A stretch of 64,000 nucleotides of DNA from Paenibacillus sp. FSL R7-0345 (GCF_038595055.1 NZ_CP152002.1:3268501-3332500), one strand, 5' to 3'; shown: positions 33,042 through 45,470, numbered from the stretch's first letter. Made by a program: numbers and translations. Notes: a model not told the origin generated them from the sequence alone.

Positions 33042-33530
33042 TTATTCAATAGCGATGTAAATTTCAATTTGTGTATTGGCCGGATCGTAGTTTCTGGTAT
33101 CGTACAATTCAAAATCCCCCGTGTACGTTCTAACCTCAGGCGATTCTTCGAAATAGGACCAGATTTCCTGCCAGGCTTGTGCGACCACTTCATTTGCAGG
33201 ACCCGATGTTGTCTGGAATACGAGGTACTTGCTCTCAGGAATGGACTTTGTTTCGAAAAGATTGCCGTCCTGCGCGGGAGCACCGGCAGTTTCGTGTCCA
33301 ATTAAGGTAGTATATGCCCCGGTTGCATCACTTTCATAATCAGTATAGAGTGCGTAAATATCATTCGGATTCTTGATCCCTGATATTGCGGCCACCTTGC
33401 TGTTGAAGTAGCTCTCCCATAACTTGGGCAGTCTACCATCCGGGCCGGCTTCTTCTGCATTTGTAGTCCTTACGGAGACTCCTGTTAGCATCAGTTTTGG
33501 TTTAGTAACCGTATAAGTTTTCATGTTCAT
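33042..33530 (-). CDS. GyrI-like / AraC effector-binding domain protein
   Basis: 162 aa from ATG 33530, 6 nt after AGAGAGGA; upstream in-frame codons have no ribosome site. The sequence fits a stand-alone GyrI-like small-molecule-binding domain: an N-terminal strand KPKLMLTGVSVRT, the central IYALYTDYESDATGAYTTLIG, and a C-terminal YTGDFELYDTRNYDPAN ending. Such proteins bind hydrophobic ligands or act as toxin antagonists, and no helix-turn-helix is attached here. It is transcribed alone; function beyond fold not assigned. Confidence 0.8.
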   Translation of the reverse strand: MNMKTYTVTKPKLMLTGVSVRTTNAEEAGPDGRLPKLWESYFNSKVAAISGIKNPNDIYALYTDYESDATGAYTTLIGHETAGAPAQDGNLFETKSIPESKYLVFQTTSGPANEVVAQAWQEIWSYFEESPEVRTYTGDFELYDTRNYDPANTQIEIYIAIE

Positions 33531-33685
33531 CAACATCCTCTCTATAACGTTAAGTATACAAGGGGAAAGTTGACTACCTTCTGTCAAGTTTGCAGGCAGA
33601 ATTCAGCTAAATTGCAATCGTACGGGGCGGAAGGCTATAATAGTCACTATATCTTTTCCAACCCGCACCAGAAAGTAGGATTACT

Positions 33686-34111
33686 ATGAAAGCCGTAATG
33701 CTGTTCCTTTGGGGAATTGTCCTGTTTATTTTTACATGTGCCGCTGATTCAAGCTTTTGGAGTAAAGGGGTTATGCCGTATTTCCACCTGACGCCCTCCC
33801 CGGATTTTCACAATCTGCTTCAGATGGATATCAAGCTTACTGAAGTTTTTATCACCCGCAAGATCGGACATTTCATCGGGTTTGCCATCTTCGGGATGCT
33901 TCTCTACCGGATTAACCGCAGTTACATAAAAAGCATCGTCTGGTCTATAGCGTTCGCTGTGTCCACAGAAATTTTCCAGCTTTATTTCGGGCGGGACGGG
34001 AGAGTGTACGACATGATTAATGACTCTGCAGGTATCGTCGCCGGAATAATCCTTATAGCAGTGGTAAAAAGGTGGACTGGTGCAGCCGGCTTACAGGCAA
34101 GACGCAGGTAA
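33686..34111 (+). CDS. VanZ-family membrane protein
   Basis: 141 aa with about four membrane helices: an N-terminal helix (4-19), then a segment with RKIGHFIGFAIFGMLLYR, a third with AFAVSTEIFQLYFGRDGRVYD followed by DMINDSAGIVAGI. The K-x-x-H-F-x-G-F, E-x-x-Q and D-x-x-x-N-x-x-G pattern is that of VanZ/VanZ-like domains, associated with low-level glycopeptide tolerance in vanA clusters but usually of unknown role elsewhere. There is no vancomycin cluster here. It is followed by a terminator hairpin into which a group II intron has inserted. Confidence 0.88.
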   Translation: MKAVMLFLWGIVLFIFTCAADSSFWSKGVMPYFHLTPSPDFHNLLQMDIKLTEVFITRKIGHFIGFAIFGMLLYRINRSYIKSIVWSIAFAVSTEIFQLYFGRDGRVYDMINDSAGIVAGIILIAVVKRWTGAAGLQARRR

Positions 34112-34153
34112 GTATGGAGCTATAAGAAAATCAACACTGAATAAGTTGTGCGC

Positions 34154-34196
34154 AAAAACGACGTCCATTCTAGGAAACAGAATGGACGTCGTTTTT
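34154..34196. terminator. Strong bidirectional terminator hairpin, target of the group II intron
   Basis: AAAACGACGTCCATTCT / AGAATGGACGTCGTTTT, a perfect 17-bp stem with a 7-nt loop and a T run on both strands. The intron starts 6 bp further on. Confidence 0.9.
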
Positions 34197-34201
34197 ATGT
34201 A

Positions 34202-36107
34202 GTGCGCCCGGCATGGGCGATAACTAGGCGGTGAAAGTCCGCTACAGGCTTGGCAGTAGGAACTGTTAGCCAAAGGCAAGGGTGTCCGCCGCGAGGCGGA
34301 ATCTGAAGGAAGCCGGAGGCAAACCCTCGGTCTGACGAACAGAAATCACATAGAAGGCATACTGGGACGGACGAGCTTGCTACATAAAGCGAAGTCCAAT
34401 ACTGCCCGAATCCCAGCATGTAAATGTGGCAGATAGATGAGGGGAAGGTTATCGCTCTTACCCGGGGAGGTCTCACAGACGTCCGGTAGGAAAAAAAATC
34501 CGAACGACGGAGTAAAGCTTGCTGTGAGAAGTCAGCAGAGGCCATAGTACCGGGAAACTTTTTTTTTTTCTCGCGGGAAGGGCCGAACAATCGTAAGTCT
34601 CGAGTACAGACCGGAAGGAGAGCTGGCGCGATGAAAGCAGAATACCGAAAGGGCTGCCCGCAAAGGGATAGCGTGGAACGCGAAGAGTATGCGGGAGTGC
34701 GGAGTGCCGGCATTCGGGAACGTAGAGAAAGAGGCGGTGCAATGGACCTGCTCGAGCAGATTCTGGACAGAGATAATCTGAACAGAGCCTACAAGCAGGT
34801 CAGACGCAACCATGGCGCGCCAGGAATCGACGGAATGACCGTCGAAGAGGCGCTGCCCTGGCTGCAGGAACACAAGGACGAGCTTTTGCAAAGCATCCGG
34901 GAGGGCCGGTACAAGCCTAGCCCGGTACGGCGCAAAGAAATCCCCAAACCAGATGGAAGTGGAGTGCGGAAGCTTGGCATCCCTACGGTGATAGACCGCG
35001 TGATTCAACAGGCGATTGCCCAGCAGCTACAGCCCTTGTTTGAGCCGCTCTTCGCAGACGGAAGTTACGGCTACCGCCCCGGGCGGAGTGCGCAGCAAGC
35101 CATCCGCAAGGTGAAAGATTACGCACAGCAAGGCTATAGCCACGCAGTCGAAATCGACCTCTCTAAATATTTTGACACCCTGAACCATGAACTGCTAATG
35201 AATCTGCTACGTAAGCAAATCCCGGATCACCGTGTAACCGAGCTGATTAAGAAGTATCTGAAAAGTGGAGTTATGGAGAACGGGGTGCATAGCAAAACAG
35301 AGGAAGGTTCTCCGCAAGGAGGCCCCTTATCTCCACTGCTTGCGAATATTTACCTGAATGAATTCGACCAGGAAATGAACAGCCGTGGAGTGAACGTGAT
35401 TCGGTATGCAGATGACATCGTGGTACTAGCGAAAAGCAAACGGGCAGCGACGCGGCTTCTGGAATCCTGCCGGAAGTACCTGGAGAACAAACTAAAACTC
35501 CAGATGAACACGGAGAAGAGTAAGGTCGTGAGCGTAGTGGCGCGGAAGCATTTCAAGTTTCTTGGCTTTGCCTTGGGGAAGAACAGGGATGGGGCATATA
35601 TCCGGGCCCATAGTCAATCTCTCGCCAAAGCAAAGAAGAAATTGAAAGAACTGACGAGTCGCAGTCAGGGCAGGAAGGTCAGGGAAGTGATGGAGAAGGT
35701 GAAAGTCTACATTCGCGGCTGGATTGGCTACTTTTATGTAGCCGATATAAAGCGAATTTTGCAAAGCTGGAGTCAATGGCTGCGTAGAAGACTGCGGATG
35801 TATATCTGGAAGCAGTGGAAAAAGCCCAAAACAAAGGTACAAAACCTACGGAAACTGGGAATACCGGAGTGGCAGGCCTACCAATGGGGGAACTCCCGCC
35901 TGGGTTACTGGCGAGTAGCCGGAAGCCCGGTACTGTCCCGTACGATAACAAATGAAAAGCTCGCACAGGCCGGGTATTATGACTTCCCGGCACAGTACGA
36001 GCATTTACGAAAATTGCACTTAAGCGGTTGAACCGCCGTATACCGAACGGTACGTACGGTGGTGTGAGAGGTCGGCTGCTCAGTTAATGAGCAGCCTCCT
36101 ACTCGAT
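34202..36107 (+). mobile_element. Group II intron, bacterial class C
   Basis: The 5' end is GTGCGCCCGGCATGGGCGAT at 34202 (GTGCG consensus), followed by a structured, non-coding domain I-III region up to 34630. Domain V is at about 36029-36063 and begins AACCGCCGTATACCGAACGG; the CGC form of the catalytic triad is typical of class C. Domain VI (GGCTGCTCAGTTAATGAGCA) ends near CTACTCGAT, so the 3' end is about 36107 (plus or minus a few bases). Insertion directly after a terminator stem-loop is the known habit of class C introns. The encoded reverse transcriptase is intact, so the element may still be mobile. Confidence 0.9.
34631..36031 (+). CDS. ltrA: Group II intron reverse transcriptase/maturase
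   Basis: 466 aa from ATG 34631, with GAAGGAGAGC upstream, lying in intron domain IV. The RT domain has NHGAPGIDGMTVEE, GIPTVIDRVIQQAI, FADGSYGYRPGRSA, GSPQGGPLSPLLANIYL and the active site YADDIVVL. The thumb/maturase domain X follows (RGWIGYFYVAD and beyond). There is no HNH endonuclease domain, as expected for class C. It splices its own intron RNA and reverse-transcribes it into new terminator sites. No frameshift is seen. The stop codon touches domain V. Confidence 0.96.
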   Translation: MKAEYRKGCPQRDSVEREEYAGVRSAGIRERRERGGAMDLLEQILDRDNLNRAYKQVRRNHGAPGIDGMTVEEALPWLQEHKDELLQSIREGRYKPSPVRRKEIPKPDGSGVRKLGIPTVIDRVIQQAIAQQLQPLFEPLFADGSYGYRPGRSAQQAIRKVKDYAQQGYSHAVEIDLSKYFDTLNHELLMNLLRKQIPDHRVTELIKKYLKSGVMENGVHSKTEEGSPQGGPLSPLLANIYLNEFDQEMNSRGVNVIRYADDIVVLAKSKRAATRLLESCRKYLENKLKLQMNTEKSKVVSVVARKHFKFLGFALGKNRDGAYIRAHSQSLAKAKKKLKELTSRSQGRKVREVMEKVKVYIRGWIGYFYVADIKRILQSWSQWLRRRLRMYIWKQWKKPKTKVQNLRKLGIPEWQAYQWGNSRLGYWRVAGSPVLSRTITNEKLAQAGYYDFPAQYEHLRKLHLSG

Positions 36108-36112
36108 TGCTT

Positions 36113-37354
36113 TTAACAGGATTCGCGCTGTTTCCATAGGGGACTCAACAGGCAGCCGGTGAAAATCAGCAGATTAGCAGCTATAGTGATCAGGAACACG
36201 GTACGGGGGCCTGACAGCTCTGAGACCCAGCCGGAGGCTATGATCGCAAACGGCATCCCCAGCTTAAAAATGGACCCGGTAATCCCGCTTATACGGCCAA
36301 TCAGATGATAAGGTGTTGTCTCCTGACGGAACGTCCAGATGCTGACTGTGCTTACGGTCTCGAAACAGCCATACAGGAATAGGCCACCGGCAAGCAGATA
36401 TACGGAATGCGACATATAGAATAGGATGCTTGTCAGACCGGTAAATAAGCATGACAGCGTGATTAAGCGCCCAACCGGAAACAGGCTCCGCAATTTAACA
36501 ATCAGCAGACTCCCGGCCAGTCCGCCGAGTCCTGCAGCCGAGAATACAATGCCAAGCTCAAGGTTGCTCAGCATAAGCTCATCCTTGGCGAAGAAAATGA
36601 TAGTAGTGTCCACCATGCCCGATGTACTGTTCAGAAACACCACGGCAATGCTCATCGACAGCAGCAGGCGATTGCTGCGCAGCTCGGTCCAGCCTGCCTG
36701 CAGCTCTTTCCAGAAGCCCTCTCTGTTACTGGCAGCAGACCTTACAGGCTCATTGGTTCTGATAAAGCTTAAGGTTATGAACGCCAGACTGAAGGCAACT
36801 GCTGTAAGCAGCAGGGCTTCATGCATTTTCGGGAGCATTAACAGCAGACCGCTCAATACCGGACCGGCAATGCTGATAAAGGTGGTAACGAAATTATAGG
36901 ATGCATTCGCAGATGTCAACATCTCAAGAGGCAGAGAATGCTTTACCATTGCTACCCGGGCATTGGAATAGGCATAGCCGAACGTCATTAGCATAAATCC
37001 GGCCACATAGAACATAGGCGCAGCTTGGTGTCCGTTTTCAATCGCCAGATATAACGCAGCCAAAATAACAATTTGCAGCAGAATGGCGGCTAAAGACCAT
37101 CTTTTCTTATGTACCCTGTCCACAATTACGCCTATGAACATCGCCAGCAGCAGGTTTGGCAGATACTCAATTCCGCGCATGGCAGACATGATTACTGAAG
37201 ATTTAGTGAAGTCGTAAAGAATCAGGGGGAGAGCCAGTTCATAAATTTTGTTTCCTAATGCCATAACTGCCCCTGCGCCAAGCAGGATCATAAAGGCCGG
37301 GCTGCGCCAGATTGAAGGGGCTGCTTGCTCTGGTTGCATCGTTGCTTTGATCAT
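36113..37354 (-). CDS. MFS transporter
   Basis: 413 aa from ATG 37354; AAAGAGGAG lies 12 nt upstream, slightly long but the best option. About twelve membrane helices, opening SPAFMILLGAGAVMALGNKI, with the loop-2/3 motif GVIVDRVHKKRWSL and a long central loop near residue 200 (ASNREGFWKELQ). It resembles the enterobactin exporter or macrolide-efflux branch. It is divergent from an SgrR-like regulator with a shared 110-bp upstream region, so that protein probably controls it. The 3' end lies 6 bp from the group II intron, which now separates it from its old terminator. Confidence 0.9.
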   Translation of the reverse strand: MIKATMQPEQAAPSIWRSPAFMILLGAGAVMALGNKIYELALPLILYDFTKSSVIMSAMRGIEYLPNLLLAMFIGVIVDRVHKKRWSLAAILLQIVILAALYLAIENGHQAAPMFYVAGFMLMTFGYAYSNARVAMVKHSLPLEMLTSANASYNFVTTFISIAGPVLSGLLLMLPKMHEALLLTAVAFSLAFITLSFIRTNEPVRSAASNREGFWKELQAGWTELRSNRLLLSMSIAVVFLNSTSGMVDTTIIFFAKDELMLSNLELGIVFSAAGLGGLAGSLLIVKLRSLFPVGRLITLSCLFTGLTSILFYMSHSVYLLAGGLFLYGCFETVSTVSIWTFRQETTPYHLIGRISGITGSIFKLGMPFAIIASGWVSELSGPRTVFLITIAANLLIFTGCLLSPLWKQRESC

Positions 37355-37468
37355 TTTAATTACACGCTCCTCTTTACTTACGGGTTGCCTCAAATTATAC
37401 TTTTACAAAAGTGGAACAAAAATAGAAAGATAATTTTTACTCTTTCGCCTTTTAGAGGAGGAACAAAA

Positions 37469-39250
37469 ATCGACATAGAGGAGTATTATCTGCAGCTCAA
37501 AGATCATTACACTGCACAAGCAGATGGTGACTGGTTTCCCGTAACGATTGATGATCTGTCGTCAGTCTTTGACTGCACCCGCCGTAATACGCAGTTTCTG
37601 ATCCAAAAGCTGAAAGAACAGGGTTTTATCGGCTGGAAATCAGGACTTGGAAGAGGCAATTCATCACAGCTGGCCTTGCTGTGCAATAAAGACGAGTTGA
37701 TTCTCACAAGGGCACAAAACTTAAGTCTGCATGGACAGCTAAGCGAAGCCTTTGCATGTATACAGGCAAGTGACAGGGAATCGGTTCATGCAGAATTCCA
37801 TACATGGCTGGGGAACAGGTTCGGGGTGCAGAAGGAGCGGAGTGAGCAGGACATCCTGCGCTATCCATTTTACAGGCCTGTCCCGGATTTGGACCCGATG
37901 AAGGTAGTAAGGCGTACAGAAGCCCATCTAATCAGCCAGCTGTTCGACACCTTGACACGATATGATCCGTCCGGCAAAAAGCTGAAGCCCGGCCTGGCTC
38001 ATCACTGGGAGCATGATGGAACGTTCACACGCTGGACCTTTTATCTGCGCAAAGGCGTGCTGTTTCATCATGGCAAACCGTTGAAGGGTGAAGATGTAAA
38101 GTATACATTTGAGAGGATCCGGCAGTGGAACGGAGAGGACTGGCTGATTAATAGCCTGCAGTCTATTGAGGTTACCGGTGCATATACTGTCTGCTTTGAA
38201 TTAAGTGAAAGGAATGCGCTTTTTGCACATTTTATTGCATCGGAACGTTTCTCGATTGTACCGGATGATCTGGAGCAGCTGGATTCCAGACGTAACTTTG
38301 CCCGGCTGCCGGTGGGCACCGGACCATTTTGTATGCGGAGCAATACAGAGTCGATGCTGGTCATGGGTGCCAATGAGCATTATTTTGCCGGACGTCCGTT
38401 TTTGGATACCGTTGAAATGTGGGTCTGGCCTGATTATGAGGAGGAACTGCGGCATACACAGCCTTCCGGACAACCGCAGCTGCTCTATTTTGAGGCGATG
38501 GATAAGGGTGAATCCGAGCAAAGATTACACCAGCTGGAATCGGGCAGCACGGTGCTTACCTTCAACCTATCGAAACCCGGTGTACTTCAGGATTATGGTC
38601 TGCGTCATGCCATACACTTGGCTCTCGGCCGTGAGCAAATGATCCGTGAGCTGAAAGGAAGAAGAAACAAGCCTGCATCAGGATTTCATCCCGGCTATTA
38701 TGATGCTGACTATGGGGGCGTTACATCAATAGCAGCAGCAAGAAAATGCATTGAACAATCCTCCTATAGCGGAGAAGCGCTGCAGCTCTATACCTATGAA
38801 TATTATAGTAATGAGGAGGATGCCCGCTGGATCATGGCAGCATGCAGTAAAATAGGGGTGCAAATAGAACTCACTATTTTGCCAATCCGGGAGTTATCAC
38901 AGGCAGAAGTGATAACCCGGGCGGATATGATCTATGCCGGAGAAGTACTGGGGGATCAGCCTGTCATCACTTTAACTGAAATGTACCGCTCTCAACATGG
39001 ATATATCCGTAATCATCTGCATGCTGCGCTCAGGGCCGCAATGGATGCCATGCTCGCTGATGCTTTGACTGAAACCGGCGAGGACAAGCAACTGATTGTG
39101 CTTAGAGCAGTTGAGGAGGAGCTGAATCGGCAGTTGAATGTGCTGTTTGTATATCACAGTGTCCAGGAGGTCGGCTACGACAGCTCTCTTAATGGCATAG
39201 CCCTAAATGCCTGGGGAAAGATCAACTATAAGGATGTCTGGGTAAAATAA
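37469..39250 (+). CDS. SgrR-like regulator: DNA-binding N-domain fused to solute-binding domain
   Basis: About 593 aa. The N-terminal part (YYLQLKDHY to about residue 75) is the SgrR winged helix (VFDCTRRNTQFLIQKLKEQG). The rest is an extracytoplasmic-type solute-binding protein, SBP_bac_5 (RYDPSGKKLKPGLAHHWEHD, then VLFHHGKPLKGEDVKYTFER) without a signal peptide, so it senses a cytoplasmic ligand. No ATG, GTG or TTG sits at a sensible place. The perfect AGGAGG at 37456-37461 points to ATC 37469 (7 nt), and GAGGAG at 37478 points to CTG 37490 (6 nt). It is divergent from an MFS gene, as sgrR is from transporters elsewhere. Confidence 0.82.
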   Translation: MDIEEYYLQLKDHYTAQADGDWFPVTIDDLSSVFDCTRRNTQFLIQKLKEQGFIGWKSGLGRGNSSQLALLCNKDELILTRAQNLSLHGQLSEAFACIQASDRESVHAEFHTWLGNRFGVQKERSEQDILRYPFYRPVPDLDPMKVVRRTEAHLISQLFDTLTRYDPSGKKLKPGLAHHWEHDGTFTRWTFYLRKGVLFHHGKPLKGEDVKYTFERIRQWNGEDWLINSLQSIEVTGAYTVCFELSERNALFAHFIASERFSIVPDDLEQLDSRRNFARLPVGTGPFCMRSNTESMLVMGANEHYFAGRPFLDTVEMWVWPDYEEELRHTQPSGQPQLLYFEAMDKGESEQRLHQLESGSTVLTFNLSKPGVLQDYGLRHAIHLALGREQMIRELKGRRNKPASGFHPGYYDADYGGVTSIAAARKCIEQSSYSGEALQLYTYEYYSNEEDARWIMAACSKIGVQIELTILPIRELSQAEVITRADMIYAGEVLGDQPVITLTEMYRSQHGYIRNHLHAALRAAMDAMLADALTETGEDKQLIVLRAVEEELNRQLNVLFVYHSVQEVGYDSSLNGIALNAWGKINYKDVWVK

Positions 39251-39254
39251 TACC

Positions 39255-39294
39255 GGAAAAACCTCCCGGGAATGTTAACCCGGGAGGTTTTGTT
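39255..39294. terminator. Bidirectional terminator
   Basis: AAAACCTCCCGGG / CCCGGGAGGTTTT perfect stem between two convergent genes. Confidence 0.9.
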
Positions 39295-39306
39295 ACTCAT
39301 GGTTCA

Positions 39307-39927
39307 TCAGCACACGTACAGGTATCTCCACAATATATCCGCCATCATCAACGCTTCCTGCTCAATCCGGTCGTACAGCCGGATGCTGGCAGTATAATCT
39401 TTATTCAGCATCGTAACGGCTTCCTCTTTCGTCATAGCGAGATGCTGATAGAACATTTTGCGGAATTGCTCTTTGGGAAAATAGGGGTTCAGGCGGGTGA
39501 GGAATTCCACAATCTGATCGGCATTAGCATACCAGCGTTTTTCTGCTGCAGCTGCGGCGGCTGAATCGCCTGCTTTGGCTGCTTTAATCAGGTCAGCGGC
39601 AATTACCAGATGTTCTTTGATCAGCGCAGTGTAGGTATTGGCAGCAGCATCACCGTAAAATGGGCGTATCGCATTGCCCATATCCACCGGATTCTGCAGC
39701 AGCCTGGCGACTACAACGTCTGTATCAGGCAATCCGAATACAAGGCTGGTAATGGCCATGCGGGTCCAGGCAACATGCTGTTCCCATAAGGTGCGCATCA
39801 GGTTTTTGAATTCAACCTGGGCATGGGTCAGGCAGACAAGCTGCGGTCCATAATAAGCCGGAAAACAGTGCGAATTGCCGTGAGCATTAGAAGCGGCATA
39901 AGGGCTGACGCCCCCGTAAGCATACAT
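39307..39927 (-). CDS. Conserved hypothetical helical protein
   Basis: 206 aa from ATG 39927 with GAGGGGG upstream. After a Tyr/Ala/His-rich N-terminus the sequence is all-helical: FKNLMRTLWEQHVAWTRMAI, PVDMGNAIRPFYGDAAANTY, then TALIKEHLVIAADLIKAAKAG and MFYQHLAMTKEEAVTMLNKD. Recurring His and Glu suggest a four-helix bundle that may hold metal, but this is inference. I recognise it as a family present in Bacillota without an experimentally known role. It is transcribed alone, convergent with the SgrR-like gene. Confidence 0.7.
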   Translation of the reverse strand: MYAYGGVSPYAASNAHGNSHCFPAYYGPQLVCLTHAQVEFKNLMRTLWEQHVAWTRMAITSLVFGLPDTDVVVARLLQNPVDMGNAIRPFYGDAAANTYTALIKEHLVIAADLIKAAKAGDSAAAAAAEKRWYANADQIVEFLTRLNPYFPKEQFRKMFYQHLAMTKEEAVTMLNKDYTASIRLYDRIEQEALMMADILWRYLYVC

Positions 39928-40060
39928 CGTAAATCCCCCTCGAACATTAATATCTTATCCTATGGTACATCCGCCTATTTGGTTCTAAGCTGCGGCGCTG
40001 CGCAGACAGCAAAAAGGAGAGCCCGCATAACGCAGACTCCCCTATAACTAACGGTACAGC

Positions 40061-43240
<3,180 letters not shown>

Positions 43241-43279
43241 TTAGTGTCTTATAATAAAATATGAAACAGGTGGATAACT

Positions 43280-44104
43280 ATGGAGAGCATGATGGTGTTC
43301 TGCGCGGTGGATGATACGCTCCAGCTGCCGCTGTACGCTACAACGATTGGGTACTGGGAGCATCAGGAAGAAACGGCCCGTTCTGCCGGATTTCCCGATT
43401 ACCAGCTGCATCAGGTGCTGAGCGGCAAAGGGGAGCTGGCAGTCGGGGAGAAGCGGTATGTGGTCGGACCCGGAGAGATATTCTTTACTTTCCCGGATGT
43501 TCCTCATTCCTACACGCCAATCAGCCGGGAATGGGAGCTGGCATGGATATCCTTTAACGGGAGAGAGGCGGGAGGCATGCTTTCTTATGCAGGTATCCGG
43601 GAGACAGGAGTGCGCAAATTAAGGGATGCAGAGCTGCTGGTTCCGTTTCATGAGCTGCTTAAGCTGCCGGATGCCAATGATCTGGACAATAATCTGGAGC
43701 GCTCCAGGCTGCTGTATGCGATGCTGCTCGATCTGAAGCGGAATCTCCCGCCTTCCAGCGAGGAGGATGAGCTGGTGCGGATCAAGCCGGTGCTTGAGCA
43801 TATTGAGCTGCATCTGCACCGGGCATTGCCCCTTAAGGAGCTGGCCGAGGTGATTTCGGTTTCCCCGCAATACCTGTGCAGGCTGTTTCAGCGGACGGTT
43901 CATGACCGGCCGGTGACCTATATCAACAAGCAGCGCATTAACCGCAGCAAGCAGCTGATGTTCCAGCAGCGGGAAAAAAAGCTGTATGAGATTGCCCAGC
44001 TGACCGGCTTCGAAAATGCGAGTTACTTCTGCGCGGTATTTAAGCGTTTGACGGGAATGCAGCCGGAGCAGTTCAAGCAGCTGCACGGGCTGGATAAAGG
44101 GTAA
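43280..44104 (+). CDS. AraC-family transcriptional regulator with cupin sensor, probably controlling lacZ
   Basis: 274 aa from ATG 43280. The N-terminal cupin (about residues 20-110) has AGFPDYQLHQVLSGKGELAV and GPGEIFFTFPDVPHSY. The C-terminal double helix-turn-helix (about 170-270) has VISVSPQYLCRLFQRTVH, YINKQRINRSKQLM and GFENASYFCAVFKRLTGMQP, the standard AraC end. A sugar is the likely ligand. Divergent placement against lacZ makes that gene the likely target. The shared intergenic region is AT-rich with no obvious direct repeat that I could fix as its operator. Confidence 0.93.
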   Translation: MESMMVFCAVDDTLQLPLYATTIGYWEHQEETARSAGFPDYQLHQVLSGKGELAVGEKRYVVGPGEIFFTFPDVPHSYTPISREWELAWISFNGREAGGMLSYAGIRETGVRKLRDAELLVPFHELLKLPDANDLDNNLERSRLLYAMLLDLKRNLPPSSEEDELVRIKPVLEHIELHLHRALPLKELAEVISVSPQYLCRLFQRTVHDRPVTYINKQRINRSKQLMFQQREKKLYEIAQLTGFENASYFCAVFKRLTGMQPEQFKQLHGLDKG

Positions 44105-44108
44105 TAGT

Positions 44109-44159
44109 GAAAAAGGCACGTTCCGCATAGTCCCGGGTGGACAGCAGAGCGTGCCTTGG
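44109..44159 (-). terminator. Terminator of the small membrane protein gene
   Basis: AAGGCACG / CGTGCCTT stem; read on the minus strand it ends in TTTTTC. Confidence 0.65.
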
Positions 44160-44163
44160 CATG

Positions 44164-44388
44164 TTAAAAAAACTGAAGCAGGCCAAATATGATGAAAAAT
44201 GCTCCGATCCAGATGCCTACAGCCCCCCTGAAGGTCATAAGACTGATATAACTGCTGCTGGGCTCGGAATCCCCTTGTACCTTCCAGGATTCACTCATTT
44301 TCCAGGCATAGTCAGGGTGCTTGCGGATGTATAAGCCAAATACGATCGATCCAATACCAAGGATAAGCAATATTATTCCAAGTGCCAT
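44164..44388 (-). CDS. Small two-helix membrane protein, DUF6199-like
   Basis: 74 aa from ATG 44388, 8 nt after AAGGAG. Two hydrophobic helices (about residues 3-19 and 53-72) flank a conserved-looking loop, RKHPDYAWKMSESWKVQGDS then EPSSSYI. The aromatic, SE-x-W and EPS pattern fits DUF6199, a family of short membrane proteins common in Bacillota with no known function. It is monocistronic and convergent with the AraC gene. Confidence 0.65.
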   Translation of the reverse strand: MALGIILLILGIGSIVFGLYIRKHPDYAWKMSESWKVQGDSEPSSSYISLMTFRGAVGIWIGAFFIIFGLLQFF

Positions 44389-44546
44389 ATCATCAGCTCC
44401 TTTCAACGGTTATACGGATAAATTATACACTACGGTGCAAGAAAAAGACTTGCTTTAAATACCTGTTCCGGTTATCGTAGACATAAAGAGTCTGCAATAG
44501 CTTTTTAATAATCGCGGACATTATAACTCTGGAAAGGGTGTTTAAT

Positions 44547-45470
44547 ATGAATACAAAAGCAGATGTGGTTATTATCGGCGGGGGTCCGGCGGGTCTAAAT
44601 GCGGCATTAGTTCTGGGACGGGCCCGGAAATCTGTTATTGTTATTGACGATCTGCAGCCGAGGAATATTGTTACCCGTGAGACACACGGCTTCCTTACTA
44701 GGGATGGAGTAAGTCCAAGGGAGTTACGCAAGGCGGCGCATCAAGAGCTGGCAGCTTATCCGTCAGTGAGCCGTGTCAGTGATACCGCTGCAGTGGCTAC
44801 GAAAAACGAGGATGATTTTGAAATTACGACGGTCTCAGGGGCAATGTATTCTAGTAAGAAACTGCTTTTTGCTGTTGGAAAAAAAGATCTTCCGCTGTCC
44901 GTTGACGGACTCGCTGAGGTCTATGGCAAAAGCGCCTTTGTCTGCCCGTATTGTGACGGCTGGGAGTTGCGGGATAAGAAGCTTGTCCTTATCGTAACTG
45001 GAGCCCATGCGCTACATTTGGCTAAAGTAATCTCCGGCTGGACGAAGGATTACAGCATTTGTACCAACGGGCCGGCGGAATTGACGGATGAAGAACGCGG
45101 GGAGCTGGCGCGGCATGGGGTGCTTTTGCATGAAGCAGCAATAAGAACAATAGAATCAGAGGCGGGAATGGTGCAGCAGGTGGTTTTGGAGGATGAAACC
45201 CGGCTTCCGTGCGAGGGGATTTTCTTCGCTCCCAAGCTGACAAGAGGCTCGAATCTCCCGCAGGCTATAGGCTGTGAAATGACTGAGACGGGCAGCATCC
45301 TCATAGATGAATACGGCAAAACAAACATTCCCGGGGTATTCTCTGCCGGTGATGCCGCCTCAGAAAAGTATCAGGCCATTGCCGCAGCTGCGTCAGGCGC
45401 ACTGACTGCTATTATGATTAACGGTGAGCTGAACGGGGAGGCCTGGGATGCGAGTGAGCCTGTGGAATAG
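44547..45470 (+). CDS. Thioredoxin-reductase-like NAD(P)/FAD-dependent oxidoreductase
   Basis: 307 aa from ATG 44547 with GGAAAGGGTG upstream. FAD loop IIGGGPAGLNAAL at the start, the redox-like motif FVCPYCDGWE at about residue 132, and the FAD site GVFSAGDA near the end. CPYCDG and the overall order resemble the low-molecular-weight thioredoxin reductase family. The usual central NAD(P)H loop GxGxxA is replaced by VTGAHALHLA, so it may be an FAD- or ferredoxin-dependent type or use the cofactor differently. It is transcribed alone. The partner protein is unknown. Confidence 0.88.
   Translation: MNTKADVVIIGGGPAGLNAALVLGRARKSVIVIDDLQPRNIVTRETHGFLTRDGVSPRELRKAAHQELAAYPSVSRVSDTAAVATKNEDDFEITTVSGAMYSSKKLLFAVGKKDLPLSVDGLAEVYGKSAFVCPYCDGWELRDKKLVLIVTGAHALHLAKVISGWTKDYSICTNGPAELTDEERGELARHGVLLHEAAIRTIESEAGMVQQVVLEDETRLPCEGIFFAPKLTRGSNLPQAIGCEMTETGSILIDEYGKTNIPGVFSAGDAASEKYQAIAAAASGALTAIMINGELNGEAWDASEPVE

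Noticed and set aside
36113-37393. Longer MFS start at 37393
   Set aside because: TTG 37393 lacks a ribosome site; AAAGAGGAG lies between it and ATG 37354.
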